The notes: generated by a model not told the origin, from the letters alone. A stretch of 31,682 nucleotides of DNA from JAWVEV01 sp033856535 (GCA_033856535.1 JAWVEV010000175.1:1-31682); one strand, 5' to 3'. Shown: positions 23,965 through 31,665, numbered from the stretch's first letter. Translations and numbers: made by a program.

Positions 23965-26901
23965 CTACGAGCGCGGGCTGGCGGCGGGGCCGTCCCCGGT
24001 CGGCATGTAGGTGTCGTCGCCGACCGAGTCCTTGACCAGCTCGATCCGGTCGAAGCTGAACCCGTCCTCGCGCAAGTAGACCTGGATCGTGTGCTGGCCG
24101 GCGGTCGGCACGACGATCGTCGCGTAGGGCGAGCCGACGCGCTTGCCGATCCAGATCCACTTGCCGAAGTTGGTCGCGTCGGCGGGCAACCCGGACATGT
24201 TCTCCGACTCGAGGACGTTGGGGTGCAGGCCGTCCATCGAGACGCTGACGGAGTTGCCGTTGCCGTCCGGCTGGTAGCCGCGGACCCACACCCGGTAGCT
24301 GCCGGCCTGCGCGAAGTCGACGTCGTAGTCCAGCGACGGCGAGGTGCCGCGCGGGTCGCCGCTCACCCCGAACCCGTTGTCCGGGCCCGCGAGGAGGGCG
24401 CCGCCCACCGAGCCGGCGGGGCTTTGCCCGGCGAACCAGTCGTGGCCGGCCGCGACGGTCTTGCGGGAGTAATCCTCGGCCTCGAAGACCAGGTCCGTGT
24501 TCGACGCGTGGAACTCGCCGGCCGCGGGGGCGGCTCCGGTCGTGAAGCTCCAGGTGGCGCCCGAGGTGACCGGGTTGCCCGAGCTGTCGGCCAGGCCGCC
24601 GGTCAGGGTCGCCGTGTAGGTCGTGTTCGGGGCGAGGGGAGCGATCGGCGTGAGGAAGGCGTGGTCGCCCGCCGGCGAGATGCCGACGCGGGCGTCCACC
24701 GGCACGCCGCCCGTCGTGAGGGTGAACGTGGCGGTCGAGACGCTGCCCGGGTCCATCGGCTCGCTGAAGGTCGCCACGACGCTCGCGGAGGTCGAGACCC
24801 CGGTCGAGCCCGCGGTGGGCAGCTTCTCGCCGATGCTCGGCGCCGCGTGATCGGGCTGCAGCAGGGCGTTGATGCCGTCGAGGACCGCGCGGAAGCGGTT
24901 GGCCTCGTCGCCGCCGCTGACGTCCTCGCTGGCGCCGACGGCCCAGCGGAACGGGTACTTCTGGGTGTAGGGCTGCCACATGTGGCCCCAGGAGCCGCCG
25001 TTGCGGAAGACGTTGCCGGCGCTCTCCTTCTCCTGGTCGACGTTGGCCTGGCCGGTGCCGTAGCCGTTGAAGTCCTCGTTCATGATCACCGGGCCGGGGA
25101 CCGTGGGGTCGTTGACCAGGTCGGCGACCATCTGGCCGTCCTCCTGCGGGGAGAACGGGTTGCCGTGCACCAGGCTCACGTCGGCCACCGCGCGGATCGC
25201 CTGCGGGACCTGAATGCGGGTGTGCGAGGCGCCGACGGGCAGGCGGTAGGGCTTGCCGTCGAAGCGGCTCTTGGCCAGCGCGACGAGCTCGGCAACGCCG
25301 GGGAAGGTCGAGTCGGCCTTGCCGGTGGTGAAGATCGGGTTCTTGTAGCCCGAGGTGTTGTACTCGTTCGCCACCTCGATGATCACGTTGCCGTAGCCCT
25401 GCTGGATGATCCAGTCGGTGATGTTGACGGTGGCCTTCCGGATGATGTCGTCACCCGGCAGCTTCGCCTCCTGCGCCTTGTAGAAGTAGCTGAGGATGAC
25501 GACCATCCCCTGCGCGTCGGCCGCCTTGATCACCCGGTCGGCCCGGTCCAGCCACTCCGGCTTCAGGGTGCCGTCGGTGCGGATCGCGCTCGAGAGGTTG
25601 CCCTCGTAGTTCGGCTTGCCCCCCTGCATCCCCAGGGTGAAGGCCTCGATGCCGAGCGACTTGTAGGTCGGCAGCCACTTGATGAACTCGTTCGTGTTGG
25701 CGTCGGGGTCGAAGCCCGGCACCAGGGCGCGGTTCTCGTCGTCGTAGATCGCGTTGATCGCGCGGAAGTTCATGAGCTTGCCGCGGGCCGCGGGCACCTT
25801 GTCCGCGTAGGTCGGCTGCCAGGGGCCGCCCTTGAAGCTCTGGTAGAACCAGCGCGGGTTGCCCGACGCGCCGATCATGGCGCCCGTCGCGATGCGGTAG
25901 TCGGTGCTGACGAAGTTGCCGCCGGGCCCGACCGGGGGGGCCGTGGTGAAGCTCCAGGTGTCGGCCGCGGCCAGGTGGTTCCCGTTCGCGTCGGTCACGC
26001 CGGTGCCCACGGTCACCGTGTAGGCGACCCCGGCGTCGAGGGTCTGGACCGGGTCGACGGTGACGACCGTGCCGCCGGCCGCGAGCGTGGCCGTCGCGCT
26101 GACGGGGGCGCCGCCCTTGGAGAGCGTGATCGTCTGCGGGTTCACCGTGACGGTCTTGAGCGCCTCGGAGAACGTCACCGTGACGTTGCCGGCGACGGCG
26201 ACGTTCGTCGCGCCCGCGCCCGGGTCACGGCCCGTGATCGTCGGGGCCGTCTTGTCGGACGGGTCCGTCTGGGGGTCCTTCGGGTTGTTCGGGTTGGTCG
26301 GGCCGACCGGCACGATCGGGGTGCCGTCGGCCTTGCACAGCTTCTTGTTGCGCGCCCTGTCCGCCTTCTGCTGCTTCGTGATCTTCACGATCAGCCGCGT
26401 CGCGGCGAGCTTCGCGGCTGGCGTCTTCGCCGCCGCCCGCGCCTTCTTGGCGGCGGCGATCTGCTTGGCGTACGTCCGGGTGAGCTTCGCGTAGCTCTTG
26501 CAGAAGAGCGCGGTCTGGAGCGTCTTGCAGCTGAAGCGCTTGTAGTCGGCGGCGGCCTTGCGGATCTTCTTCTGGACCAGGGCGACCTTCTTCGCCGCCG
26601 CGGCCTTCGCGGCCGGCGTCAGGGCCTTGGTGCGGGCCTTCTTGGCTGCCGCCAGCTGGCGGCTGAGCGTCCGGCTCAGCTGCGGGTGGCGGGCGCAGTA
26701 GGCGAGCGCGGCCTTGGAGGTGGTGGCGCGCTGCGTGGCGCCCAGCTCCATGGTGAGCCAGCCCCCGCCGCTCGGCGCCGGCGCGGCGGACAGCGTCGCC
26801 GCCCCCGCCGCGAGCCCGGCGACCCCGATGGCCGTGCCGGCCAGGGCCGCCGCCATCCTCGGTCCGAAGGATCGGTGGGCGTCGTTGCGACTGCGGGTCA
26901 C
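23965..26901 (-). CDS. Secreted modular glycoside hydrolase C with N-terminal Cys/Lys/Ala module, two Ig-like domains and C-terminal carbohydrate-binding domain
   Basis: A 978-residue exported protein. In order: signal peptide (~1-41, MAAALAGTAIGVAGLAAGAA); the Cys/Lys/Ala module (C69, C125, C134, C189, the only cysteines); a Pro/Asn linker; an SbsA/Big_5 Ig domain (219-321); a TIM-barrel hydrolase of clan GH-A type (~330-685), where VIIEVANEYN gives a candidate acid/base Glu513 and GPVIMNEDFNGYG a candidate nucleophile Glu609; a second Ig domain (687-789); and a CBM35/CBM6- or malectin-like domain (~803-958, LVFEAEDYSRKT ... SFDRIELVKD). The glycoside hydrolase family and substrate cannot be named from sight. 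The frame is open well upstream, but GTG 26901 has the AGGAGC site and start context shared with A, B and D and directly precedes the signal peptide. Confidence 0.87.
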   Translation of the reverse strand: MTRSRNDAHRSFGPRMAAALAGTAIGVAGLAAGAATLSAAPAPSGGGWLTMELGATQRATTSKAALAYCARHPQLSRTLSRQLAAAKKARTKALTPAAKAAAAKKVALVQKKIRKAAADYKRFSCKTLQTALFCKSYAKLTRTYAKQIAAAKKARAAAKTPAAKLAATRLIVKITKQQKADRARNKKLCKADGTPIVPVGPTNPNNPKDPQTDPSDKTAPTITGRDPGAGATNVAVAGNVTVTFSEALKTVTVNPQTITLSKGGAPVSATATLAAGGTVVTVDPVQTLDAGVAYTVTVGTGVTDANGNHLAAADTWSFTTAPPVGPGGNFVSTDYRIATGAMIGASGNPRWFYQSFKGGPWQPTYADKVPAARGKLMNFRAINAIYDDENRALVPGFDPDANTNEFIKWLPTYKSLGIEAFTLGMQGGKPNYEGNLSSAIRTDGTLKPEWLDRADRVIKAADAQGMVVILSYFYKAQEAKLPGDDIIRKATVNITDWIIQQGYGNVIIEVANEYNTSGYKNPIFTTGKADSTFPGVAELVALAKSRFDGKPYRLPVGASHTRIQVPQAIRAVADVSLVHGNPFSPQEDGQMVADLVNDPTVPGPVIMNEDFNGYGTGQANVDQEKESAGNVFRNGGSWGHMWQPYTQKYPFRWAVGASEDVSGGDEANRFRAVLDGINALLQPDHAAPSIGEKLPTAGSTGVSTSASVVATFSEPMDPGSVSTATFTLTTGGVPVDARVGISPAGDHAFLTPIAPLAPNTTYTATLTGGLADSSGNPVTSGATWSFTTGAAPAAGEFHASNTDLVFEAEDYSRKTVAAGHDWFAGQSPAGSVGGALLAGPDNGFGVSGDPRGTSPSLDYDVDFAQAGSYRVWVRGYQPDGNGNSVSVSMDGLHPNVLESENMSGLPADATNFGKWIWIGKRVGSPYATIVVPTAGQHTIQVYLREDGFSFDRIELVKDSVGDDTYMPTGDGPAASPRS
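26332..26700 (-). repeat. Copy 3 of the Cys/Lys/Ala module (N-terminal in protein C)
   Basis: Same C-x55-C-x8-C-x54-C spacing as the C-terminal copies, but placed directly after the signal peptide. The first unit opens YCARHP instead of FCARYP, and the second opens FCKSYA. Confidence 0.85.
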
Positions 26902-26984
26902 TGGTGTCTCGCTCCTGGTTTCGGGGGGCCGTCGTGGGCCCGAAAGAGGGAAATCCCCCGGACCGTCCGTGGTCGTCGGGGGTC

Positions 26985-27046
26985 GGGCCGCCGTGCGGCG
27001 GCCCGGGAACGGATCCCGCCCCGGGCCGCGGCGCGGCCCGGGGCGG
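26985..27046 (-). terminator. Strong hairpins downstream of gene D
   Basis: A perfect 15-bp inverted repeat around a single base, CCGCCCCGGGCCGCG/CGCGGCCCGGGGCGG (27016-27046), starts 7 bp past the gene D stop. A second stem GGGCCGCC/GGCGGCCC (26985-27004) follows. Gene C starts 84 bp further on, and I find no clear promoter for it in this 152-bp gap. Confidence 0.75.
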
Positions 27047-27053
27047 AGGTTGA

Positions 27054-29246
27054 TCAGTCGCAGGTCTTGTTGCGGGCGATGGCCGCCTTCTGCTGCTTCA
27101 TCAGCCTGGCCACCTTCTTGGCCGCCGCCGCCTTCGCCGCCGGGGTGGTGGCGTTGGTGCGGAGCTTCTTGGCCGCCGCGAGCTGCTTGGCGAGCAGCTT
27201 GCTCGACGTCGGGTAGGTCGCGCAGAACACGGCCGGCTCGATCGCCTTGCAGCTGAACTTCTTGTAGTTCGCCTTGGCCTGACGCTGCTTCTTGAGGATG
27301 GCCGCGATCCGCGTGTTGGCCGCCGCCTTGGCGCCGGCCGTCTTGGCCTTCGCCTTGGCCGCCTTGGCGGCCTTCATCTGGCGGGCCAGCACCGCGCTGG
27401 CCTGCGGGTAGCGGGCGCAGAAGCGGATGGCCGCCTTGGACGGCTCGTTCGTCTGCGGGTCCCTGTCGCCCGGGTCCGGGATCACACCGCCGGACACGGC
27501 CGTCTTGAAGGTCCAGGTGTCGTTCGCGGCGAGCGTGTTGCCCGCCGGGTCGGCCGCGCCGGTCGTCACGGTGACCGTGTACGAGGTGTTGGCCGCCAGG
27601 TCGGCGGTCGGGTTCAGCGTGAAGGACGTGCCGCCCGGGTTCGCGGTGACCGCGCCGGCCAGGGCCGCGCCGCCGCCCGCCGGGGCGATCGTGAAGCTGG
27701 TCGCGCTGACGCTCGCCGCGTTCATCGGCTCCGAGAAGCCCACGGTGATGTTCGAGGTGGCGTTGATGTTGGTCGCGCCGTTGGCGGGGGTCCGCGAGGT
27801 GACGGTCGGCTTGACCGTGTCGCCCGGGTTGTTGGAGCCGGCCGTGGTGAAGGTCCAGGTCTGGTTCGCCGCCAGCGGGTTGCCGGCCAGGTCGGCCGCC
27901 CCGTTGGTCACGGTCGCCGTGTAGGACGTGCCGGGGGCCAGGGGGGCGGTGGGGTCGAGCGTCGCGACCGCGCCGGCCAGGCTGACCGTCGCGGGCACCG
28001 GGGTGCCGCCGGCGGTCGGGGACAGGCTGAACGTGGTCCCGCTGATCGAGGCCGGGAACATCGCCTCGGAGAACGTCGCGACGACGTTCGCGTTGGGGTC
28101 GACGGCGCTCGAGGCGTCGGCCGGCGCCTTCGTGGTGAGGGTCGGGGCGATCGCGTCGACCGTCGCGCCCTCGGGCAGCACGTTGGAGATGAGGTAGAAG
28201 TTGTCCTGGTAGTCGTAGTTGCCGCTGGACACCTCGGCGAAGTCCATGGTGCCGATGTACTGGCCGGCCACCGGGACGCCGTTGCGGTCCTTGATGGGCC
28301 AGAAGCGCACCGCGTGGCCGCACTGGGACGCACCGAAGGCCAGGACGCAGCTGTCCGTCATCGGGTTCATCGCGTCATCGCTCCACTTGCTGGCGAGCTT
28401 GAAGCCGAACACGGTCGCGGTCGGCGTGAAGCTGACCAGGCCGGGGCCCCCGTCCGGATCCCTGCGCGGGAGGAGCGTCTGGTAGTCCTCCTTCAGCTGC
28501 CTCAGGACCGTCTTGATCTGGTTCGAGGCGCCCTTCGGGTACCACGAGAAGCTGTCCGCGCTCGGGTTGTGGAAGGCGCCGAGCTGGCGGACGGTGATCG
28601 GCAGGCTCGGGTCCATCCGCTGCCAGAACTTCGAGAGCACCTCGTCGCCCGCGGCCTCGATGTGGCCCTTCTGCTGCAGCTTCTGCCCCGGGCCCACGAT
28701 CACGGTCTTGTAGCCGAAGGTGGGGACGTACTCCTGGAGCGTCCCCTCGTTCGAGCCGCCGGAGTTGATCTGCCAGAAGCCGGAGAGCTCGACGACCCGG
28801 CTCGGCGCGTTGGCCGCGTTCGAGGTGATCGTCAGGGTGCCGTCGTGCGGGCCGCCGTTCGGGCCCTCGCCGGTGGCCGTGAAGAGCATCGACACGTTCA
28901 GGCTGGCGCCGGGCTGGATGATCGCCGGCAGCGTCGGCGGGGTGATGAGCTGGAACGGGCCGGCGATCGTGAGGCCCTGGATGCTCAGGGGCTGATCCCC
29001 GGAGTTGATGATCTTCACGTCCCCGACGTCGTTCTCGGTCACGTCGTCGGTGCCGTTCTGCACCTTGTTCATGACGATGCGATCCGGGTACGGGATCCCG
29101 TGGGGGTTCTCGATGGTCACGGCCGGCGCAGCGGCCGCGAGGCCGGTGGCCGACAGGCCGGCGAACCCGATCGCGAGGCCGGCGAGGCCAGCGACCATGC
29201 GTCGGGCGACGCGGGGCTTCCGGGGCTTGGCGGTCTCGCGAGTCAC
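27054..29246 (-). CDS. Secreted modular protein D: anchor-type beta domain, DUF4114-like domain, two SbsA-type Ig domains, Cys/Lys/Ala module
   Basis: A 730-residue exported protein and a full-length paralogue of A. In order: signal peptide (~1-40, RVARRMVAGLAGLAIGFAGL); a choice-of-anchor/ASH-like beta domain (~73-158, VKIINSGDQPLSIQGLTIAG); a DUF4114-like region (~162-356), where SGNYDYQDNFYLISNV aligns with the DYNDLVF stretch of A and C300/C309 are extra cysteines; SbsA/Big_5 Ig domains at 367-469 and 479-582; a short linker; and the Cys/Lys/Ala module with C610, C666, C675 and C729. In this module E670 and D730 are the only acidic residues, so it is strongly basic. GTG 29246 follows AGGAGC and the conserved start context. 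It has a putative promoter block at 29362-29427 and strong hairpins after its stop. Confidence 0.86.
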   Translation of the reverse strand: MTRETAKPRKPRVARRMVAGLAGLAIGFAGLSATGLAAAAPAVTIENPHGIPYPDRIVMNKVQNGTDDVTENDVGDVKIINSGDQPLSIQGLTIAGPFQLITPPTLPAIIQPGASLNVSMLFTATGEGPNGGPHDGTLTITSNAANAPSRVVELSGFWQINSGGSNEGTLQEYVPTFGYKTVIVGPGQKLQQKGHIEAAGDEVLSKFWQRMDPSLPITVRQLGAFHNPSADSFSWYPKGASNQIKTVLRQLKEDYQTLLPRRDPDGGPGLVSFTPTATVFGFKLASKWSDDAMNPMTDSCVLAFGASQCGHAVRFWPIKDRNGVPVAGQYIGTMDFAEVSSGNYDYQDNFYLISNVLPEGATVDAIAPTLTTKAPADASSAVDPNANVVATFSEAMFPASISGTTFSLSPTAGGTPVPATVSLAGAVATLDPTAPLAPGTSYTATVTNGAADLAGNPLAANQTWTFTTAGSNNPGDTVKPTVTSRTPANGATNINATSNITVGFSEPMNAASVSATSFTIAPAGGGAALAGAVTANPGGTSFTLNPTADLAANTSYTVTVTTGAADPAGNTLAANDTWTFKTAVSGGVIPDPGDRDPQTNEPSKAAIRFCARYPQASAVLARQMKAAKAAKAKAKTAGAKAAANTRIAAILKKQRQAKANYKKFSCKAIEPAVFCATYPTSSKLLAKQLAAAKKLRTNATTPAAKAAAAKKVARLMKQQKAAIARNKTCD
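27060..27422 (-). repeat. Copy 4 of the Cys/Lys/Ala module (C-terminal in protein D)
   Basis: C-x55-C-x8-C-x53-C, one residue shorter in the second unit than in A, B and C. It ends NKTCD. Confidence 0.85.
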
Positions 29247-29355
29247 GTGGTCATGCTCCTGTGTCGGGTGAGCCGCGCGAAGCTGATCTTCGGGACTTCG
29301 ACGGGGGCATCCGGCCCCCTCGCGGTTCCCGTTGGGCACATGCCCACGCGCAGCA
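29247..29355 (-). promoter_or_regulatory. Structured 5' leader of gene D
   Basis: About 109 nt between the predicted transcription start and the GTG. Hairpins are TGGGCA/TGCCCA (29333-29346), GGGGGC/GCCCCC (29303-29319) and CGAAG/CTTCG (29278-29300), followed by AGGAGC. Their order, positions and total length match the gene B leader, although the loop sequences differ. Confidence 0.5.
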
Positions 29356-29361
29356 CGGCCC

Positions 29362-29427
29362 AATGTAGGTGTGCGGGAGGGGTGCCAACACCGGCGACGG
29401 AGGGGATGGGCGGTCAGTCGTGCCCTG
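29362..29427 (-). promoter_or_regulatory. Putative promoter and upstream 40-nt element of gene D
   Basis: The 40-nt block at 29388-29427 is 37/40 identical to that of gene B and ends 20 nt before TACATT (29362-29367). Conservation of block, spacing and -10 across two paralogues, while the flanks have drifted, argues for a shared regulator. Confidence 0.55.
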
Positions 29428-29468
29428 GACTCCGGGGGGGCCGGCGGGCCCTCCTCCCACCCGTTCGG

Positions 29469-29500
29469 CGGGTCGCGGCGGCCGGCGCGCCGGCGACCCG
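29469..29500. repeat. Inverted repeat in the divergent D/E intergenic region
   Basis: CGGGTCGC (29469-29476) and GCGACCCG (29493-29500) flank a GC core that contains the palindrome CCGGCGCGCCGG. It may be an operator or the end of a transcript. The gap 29247-29675 also holds the gene D leader and promoter block and must hold a promoter for gene E, for which I see no convincing -35/-10 pair. Confidence 0.4.
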
Positions 29501-29675
29501 CGGCGGCGCGCCGGCGAACCCCCCAAAGCCTCGCGCAGGACGGCCGCCCCTCGCGTCCAACTCGATTGGGGTCCAGTGCCCATCCCCGACCTTTGACGGG
29601 TGTGGGGCCCCGATGGCCGTGATTCGCTTCCCGAGTCGATCGACGCGACGCGACCGCGCCCGGAGGAACTCGAGG

Positions 29676-31649
29676 ATGAAGCAGAGCCGCAGCACACGGA
29701 GGTCTGCCGCCGCCCGCCTGCGGCCGTTCCTCGTCATGAGCGCCCTGGCGATCGCGGCCGGCGGCTCGGCGATCGCGCTGGCGGGTCCCGCCGGGCCGAT
29801 CAATGCCGCGCTGGTGCCCAAGGACCTGGCCGCGACGGTGCTGCCCAGCGGCTTCGCCGACGAGCTCGTCCACACGCAGGGCACGGCCTGCGTCCTCGAC
29901 TACGACAAGGACAACATCCGCGACTTCCTGGTCTCGGCCCACGGGGACGGCTGGCGGCTGATGCACGGCAACGCCGACGGCACCTTCACGGAGGCCGAGC
30001 GGCTCTCCTCGACCGACCGGCACGGCTGCGCGGTGGGCGACTTCGGCGGCATCACCGCCGACGGGACCTACACCGGCCCCGACGGGCGCCCGGACATCTA
30101 CACCGGCATCGGCGCCTGCCAGGGGACCTGCGACTCGCCCTTCCCCAACGAGCTCTGGCTGCAGCGGCCGGACGGCACCTACATCCCGGAGGAGCAGGAC
30201 GCGCGCAACGCCGAGAAGTCGCGCCCCAACGTCGGCCAGGACGCCGCGTACGCCTTCGGGATCGCCGACGAGCACGGCCGCGCCCGCGAGCCGCTGGCCT
30301 TCGACGCGAACGGCGACGGGAAGATGGACCTCTTCGTCGGCAACGACGAGGGCGTGAGGTTCGAGAGCAGCAACCGGCTGTACCTCAACAACGGAAACGG
30401 GAGCTTCTCCAAGAAGGACCTGCCGGGGCCGATCGAGGTCGGCAGCCTGTGCTCGGCCGCCGGCGACATCGACGGCGACGGCCGGCCCGAGCTCCTGAAC
30501 TGCGCCGACACCGACCTGAGCGAGCTCCAGCTCTACAAGAACGACGGCGGCGGCAACTTCACCAACATCTCTGATGCCTCCGGGCTCTCGGCCGTGTTCG
30601 ACGGGAAGGACGCCGACTTCGCCGACATCGACGACGACGGCAGGCTCGACCTGGTGATCGTCCGGTTCAACGGGATCGAGGTCCGGCTCAACCGCAACGG
30701 CAACTTCGGGACCGTCGACTTCCAGCGCAAGATCACCGGCGGATCCGGCGTGGCGGTGGGCGACGCCGACGGCGACGGCCGGATGGACGTCTTCGCCGTC
30801 ACGATCGACAACGAGAAGGGCGGCGGGGCCGACGTCCTGCTGCGCAACATGGGGCACGCCGACGAGGCAGGCAAGTGGGTCTTCGACGAGATCGCCTTCC
30901 CGCAGACCAAGGTCGGCAACGGCGACGTGGCCGGGGTCATGCCGAGCTACAACGGCACCAACCGCGCGGCGTTCATCGTCACAAACGGCAAGTGGACCGA
31001 CTCGGGCCACTGGCAGTTCATCTACCTGACCGGCCCCTCCACCGGGCCGCCGGTGAACCCGAACCCCGGCACCCCGACGACGCCGACCACCCCGACGACG
31101 CCGACGACGCCGACCGGCTCGACCACCACCTCCACGACGACGTCGACCACGAAGACGACGACGACGAAGCCGGACGACTCCAAGCCCGGGCAGACCACGG
31201 ACAAGGATCCCTCGGGCCCCGGCCCGGAGAACCCGCCGAGCACCGGCAAGCCGGGCAAGGTGACCTTCTCGGTCGCGCAGCTGCGCTCGACCCAGCGGAT
31301 CGCGCAGGCCGCGCTGCGACGGGCGAACGCGCTCCAGGCGATCCTGGACGGGCGCCGGGTTCCGACGGCGGCGGGCGGCAAGTCGGTCCGCATCAAGCTC
31401 ACGGTCAGGCAGCTGCGCATCAACCAGCGCATCGCGCAGGCCGCGCTGCGGCGGGTGCTCGTGCTCCAGGCCCGCCTGGACGGCAGGAAGCCGCCGAAGA
31501 TCACCAACGCGCGGCCCGCAAAGATCACGCTGAGCCTGAGGCAGATGCGGATCAACGACAGGATCGCGTGGACCGCCCTGAGGCGCGTGAACGCGCTCAC
31601 CAACCGGATGGCCGAGGAGGGCTACCCGGTGTCGCCCGAGACGGACTAG
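29676..31649 (+). CDS. Secreted FG-GAP/VCBS calcium-binding repeat protein with Pro/Thr linker and basic triple-repeat tail
   Basis: A 657-residue exported protein (call it E). In order: signal peptide (~1-38, LRPFLVMSALAIAAGGSAIALA); an integrin-alpha-like FG-GAP/VCBS propeller (~45-455) with DxDxDG-type Ca2+ loops at 75-80 (DYDKDN), 209-219 (FDANGDGKMDL), 263-273 (GDIDGDGRPEL), 316-326 (ADIDDDGRLDL) and 362-372 (GDADGDGRMDV); a Pro/Thr then Thr/Ser linker (465-498); and three copies of a QLRxNQRIAQAALRR-type basic helical repeat. ATG 29676 is chosen because GGAGG (29662-29666) lies 9 nt upstream; an in-frame ATG at 29613 lacks a ribosome site. It is divergent from gene D. Propellers of this kind often mediate adhesion or scaffold assembly, and the ligand here is unknown. 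Confidence 0.87.
   Translation: MKQSRSTRRSAAARLRPFLVMSALAIAAGGSAIALAGPAGPINAALVPKDLAATVLPSGFADELVHTQGTACVLDYDKDNIRDFLVSAHGDGWRLMHGNADGTFTEAERLSSTDRHGCAVGDFGGITADGTYTGPDGRPDIYTGIGACQGTCDSPFPNELWLQRPDGTYIPEEQDARNAEKSRPNVGQDAAYAFGIADEHGRAREPLAFDANGDGKMDLFVGNDEGVRFESSNRLYLNNGNGSFSKKDLPGPIEVGSLCSAAGDIDGDGRPELLNCADTDLSELQLYKNDGGGNFTNISDASGLSAVFDGKDADFADIDDDGRLDLVIVRFNGIEVRLNRNGNFGTVDFQRKITGGSGVAVGDADGDGRMDVFAVTIDNEKGGGADVLLRNMGHADEAGKWVFDEIAFPQTKVGNGDVAGVMPSYNGTNRAAFIVTNGKWTDSGHWQFIYLTGPSTGPPVNPNPGTPTTPTTPTTPTTPTGSTTTSTTTSTTKTTTTKPDDSKPGQTTDKDPSGPGPENPPSTGKPGKVTFSVAQLRSTQRIAQAALRRANALQAILDGRRVPTAAGGKSVRIKLTVRQLRINQRIAQAALRRVLVLQARLDGRKPPKITNARPAKITLSLRQMRINDRIAWTALRRVNALTNRMAEEGYPVSPETD
31068..31169. 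repeat. Low-complexity tract coding a Pro/Thr-Thr/Ser linker
   Basis: Tandem CCGACGACG/ACGACG-type triplets encode PTT repeats and then poly-Thr/Ser in protein E. The equivalent linkers in A and B are Thr-Asn and poly-Thr. The tract may be O-glycosylated and could vary in length by slippage. Confidence 0.75.
31263..31628 (+). repeat. Three-copy basic helical repeat at the C-terminus of protein E
   Basis: Copies at residues 530-562, 574-607 and 617-651 share the pattern [KT]xxxSxxQ[LM]RxxxRIAxxALRRxxxLxxRxxxxxxP. They are Arg/Ala/Leu-rich and cysteine-free, so unlike the Lys/Ala module of A-D. They are tail-like and follow the linker as that module does. Confidence 0.8.
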
Positions 31650-31665
31650 ACGGAGAGCGCGCGGC

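Noticed and set aside
29366..29389. Sigma-54-like sequence TTGGCAC-N-GCAC upstream of gene D
   Set aside because: The GG-GC spacing fits, but the element is absent from the otherwise matching gene B promoter, and sigma-54 is generally missing in actinobacteria. The shared -10-like hexamer is the better explanation.
29578..29603. Partial match of the 40-nt promoter block upstream of gene E (GCCCATCCCC ... GGGTGT)
   Set aside because: The spacing between the two matching parts differs by 2 nt, the centre does not align and no TANNNT lies at the expected distance. At this GC content it may be chance.
29613..29675. Alternative upstream ATG for gene E at 29613
   Set aside because: It lacks a ribosome site and would add 21 Arg-rich residues before the signal peptide. 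ATG 29676 has GGAGG at 9 nt.
27054..31010. A minus-strand frame open for 1,318 codons that fuses gene D to sequence antisense to gene E
   Set aside because: Upstream of 29246 it is antisense to well-supported gene E and has no homology. The signal peptide and ribosome site place the real start at 29246. The same reasoning removes the upstream extension of gene C (26902-28323).
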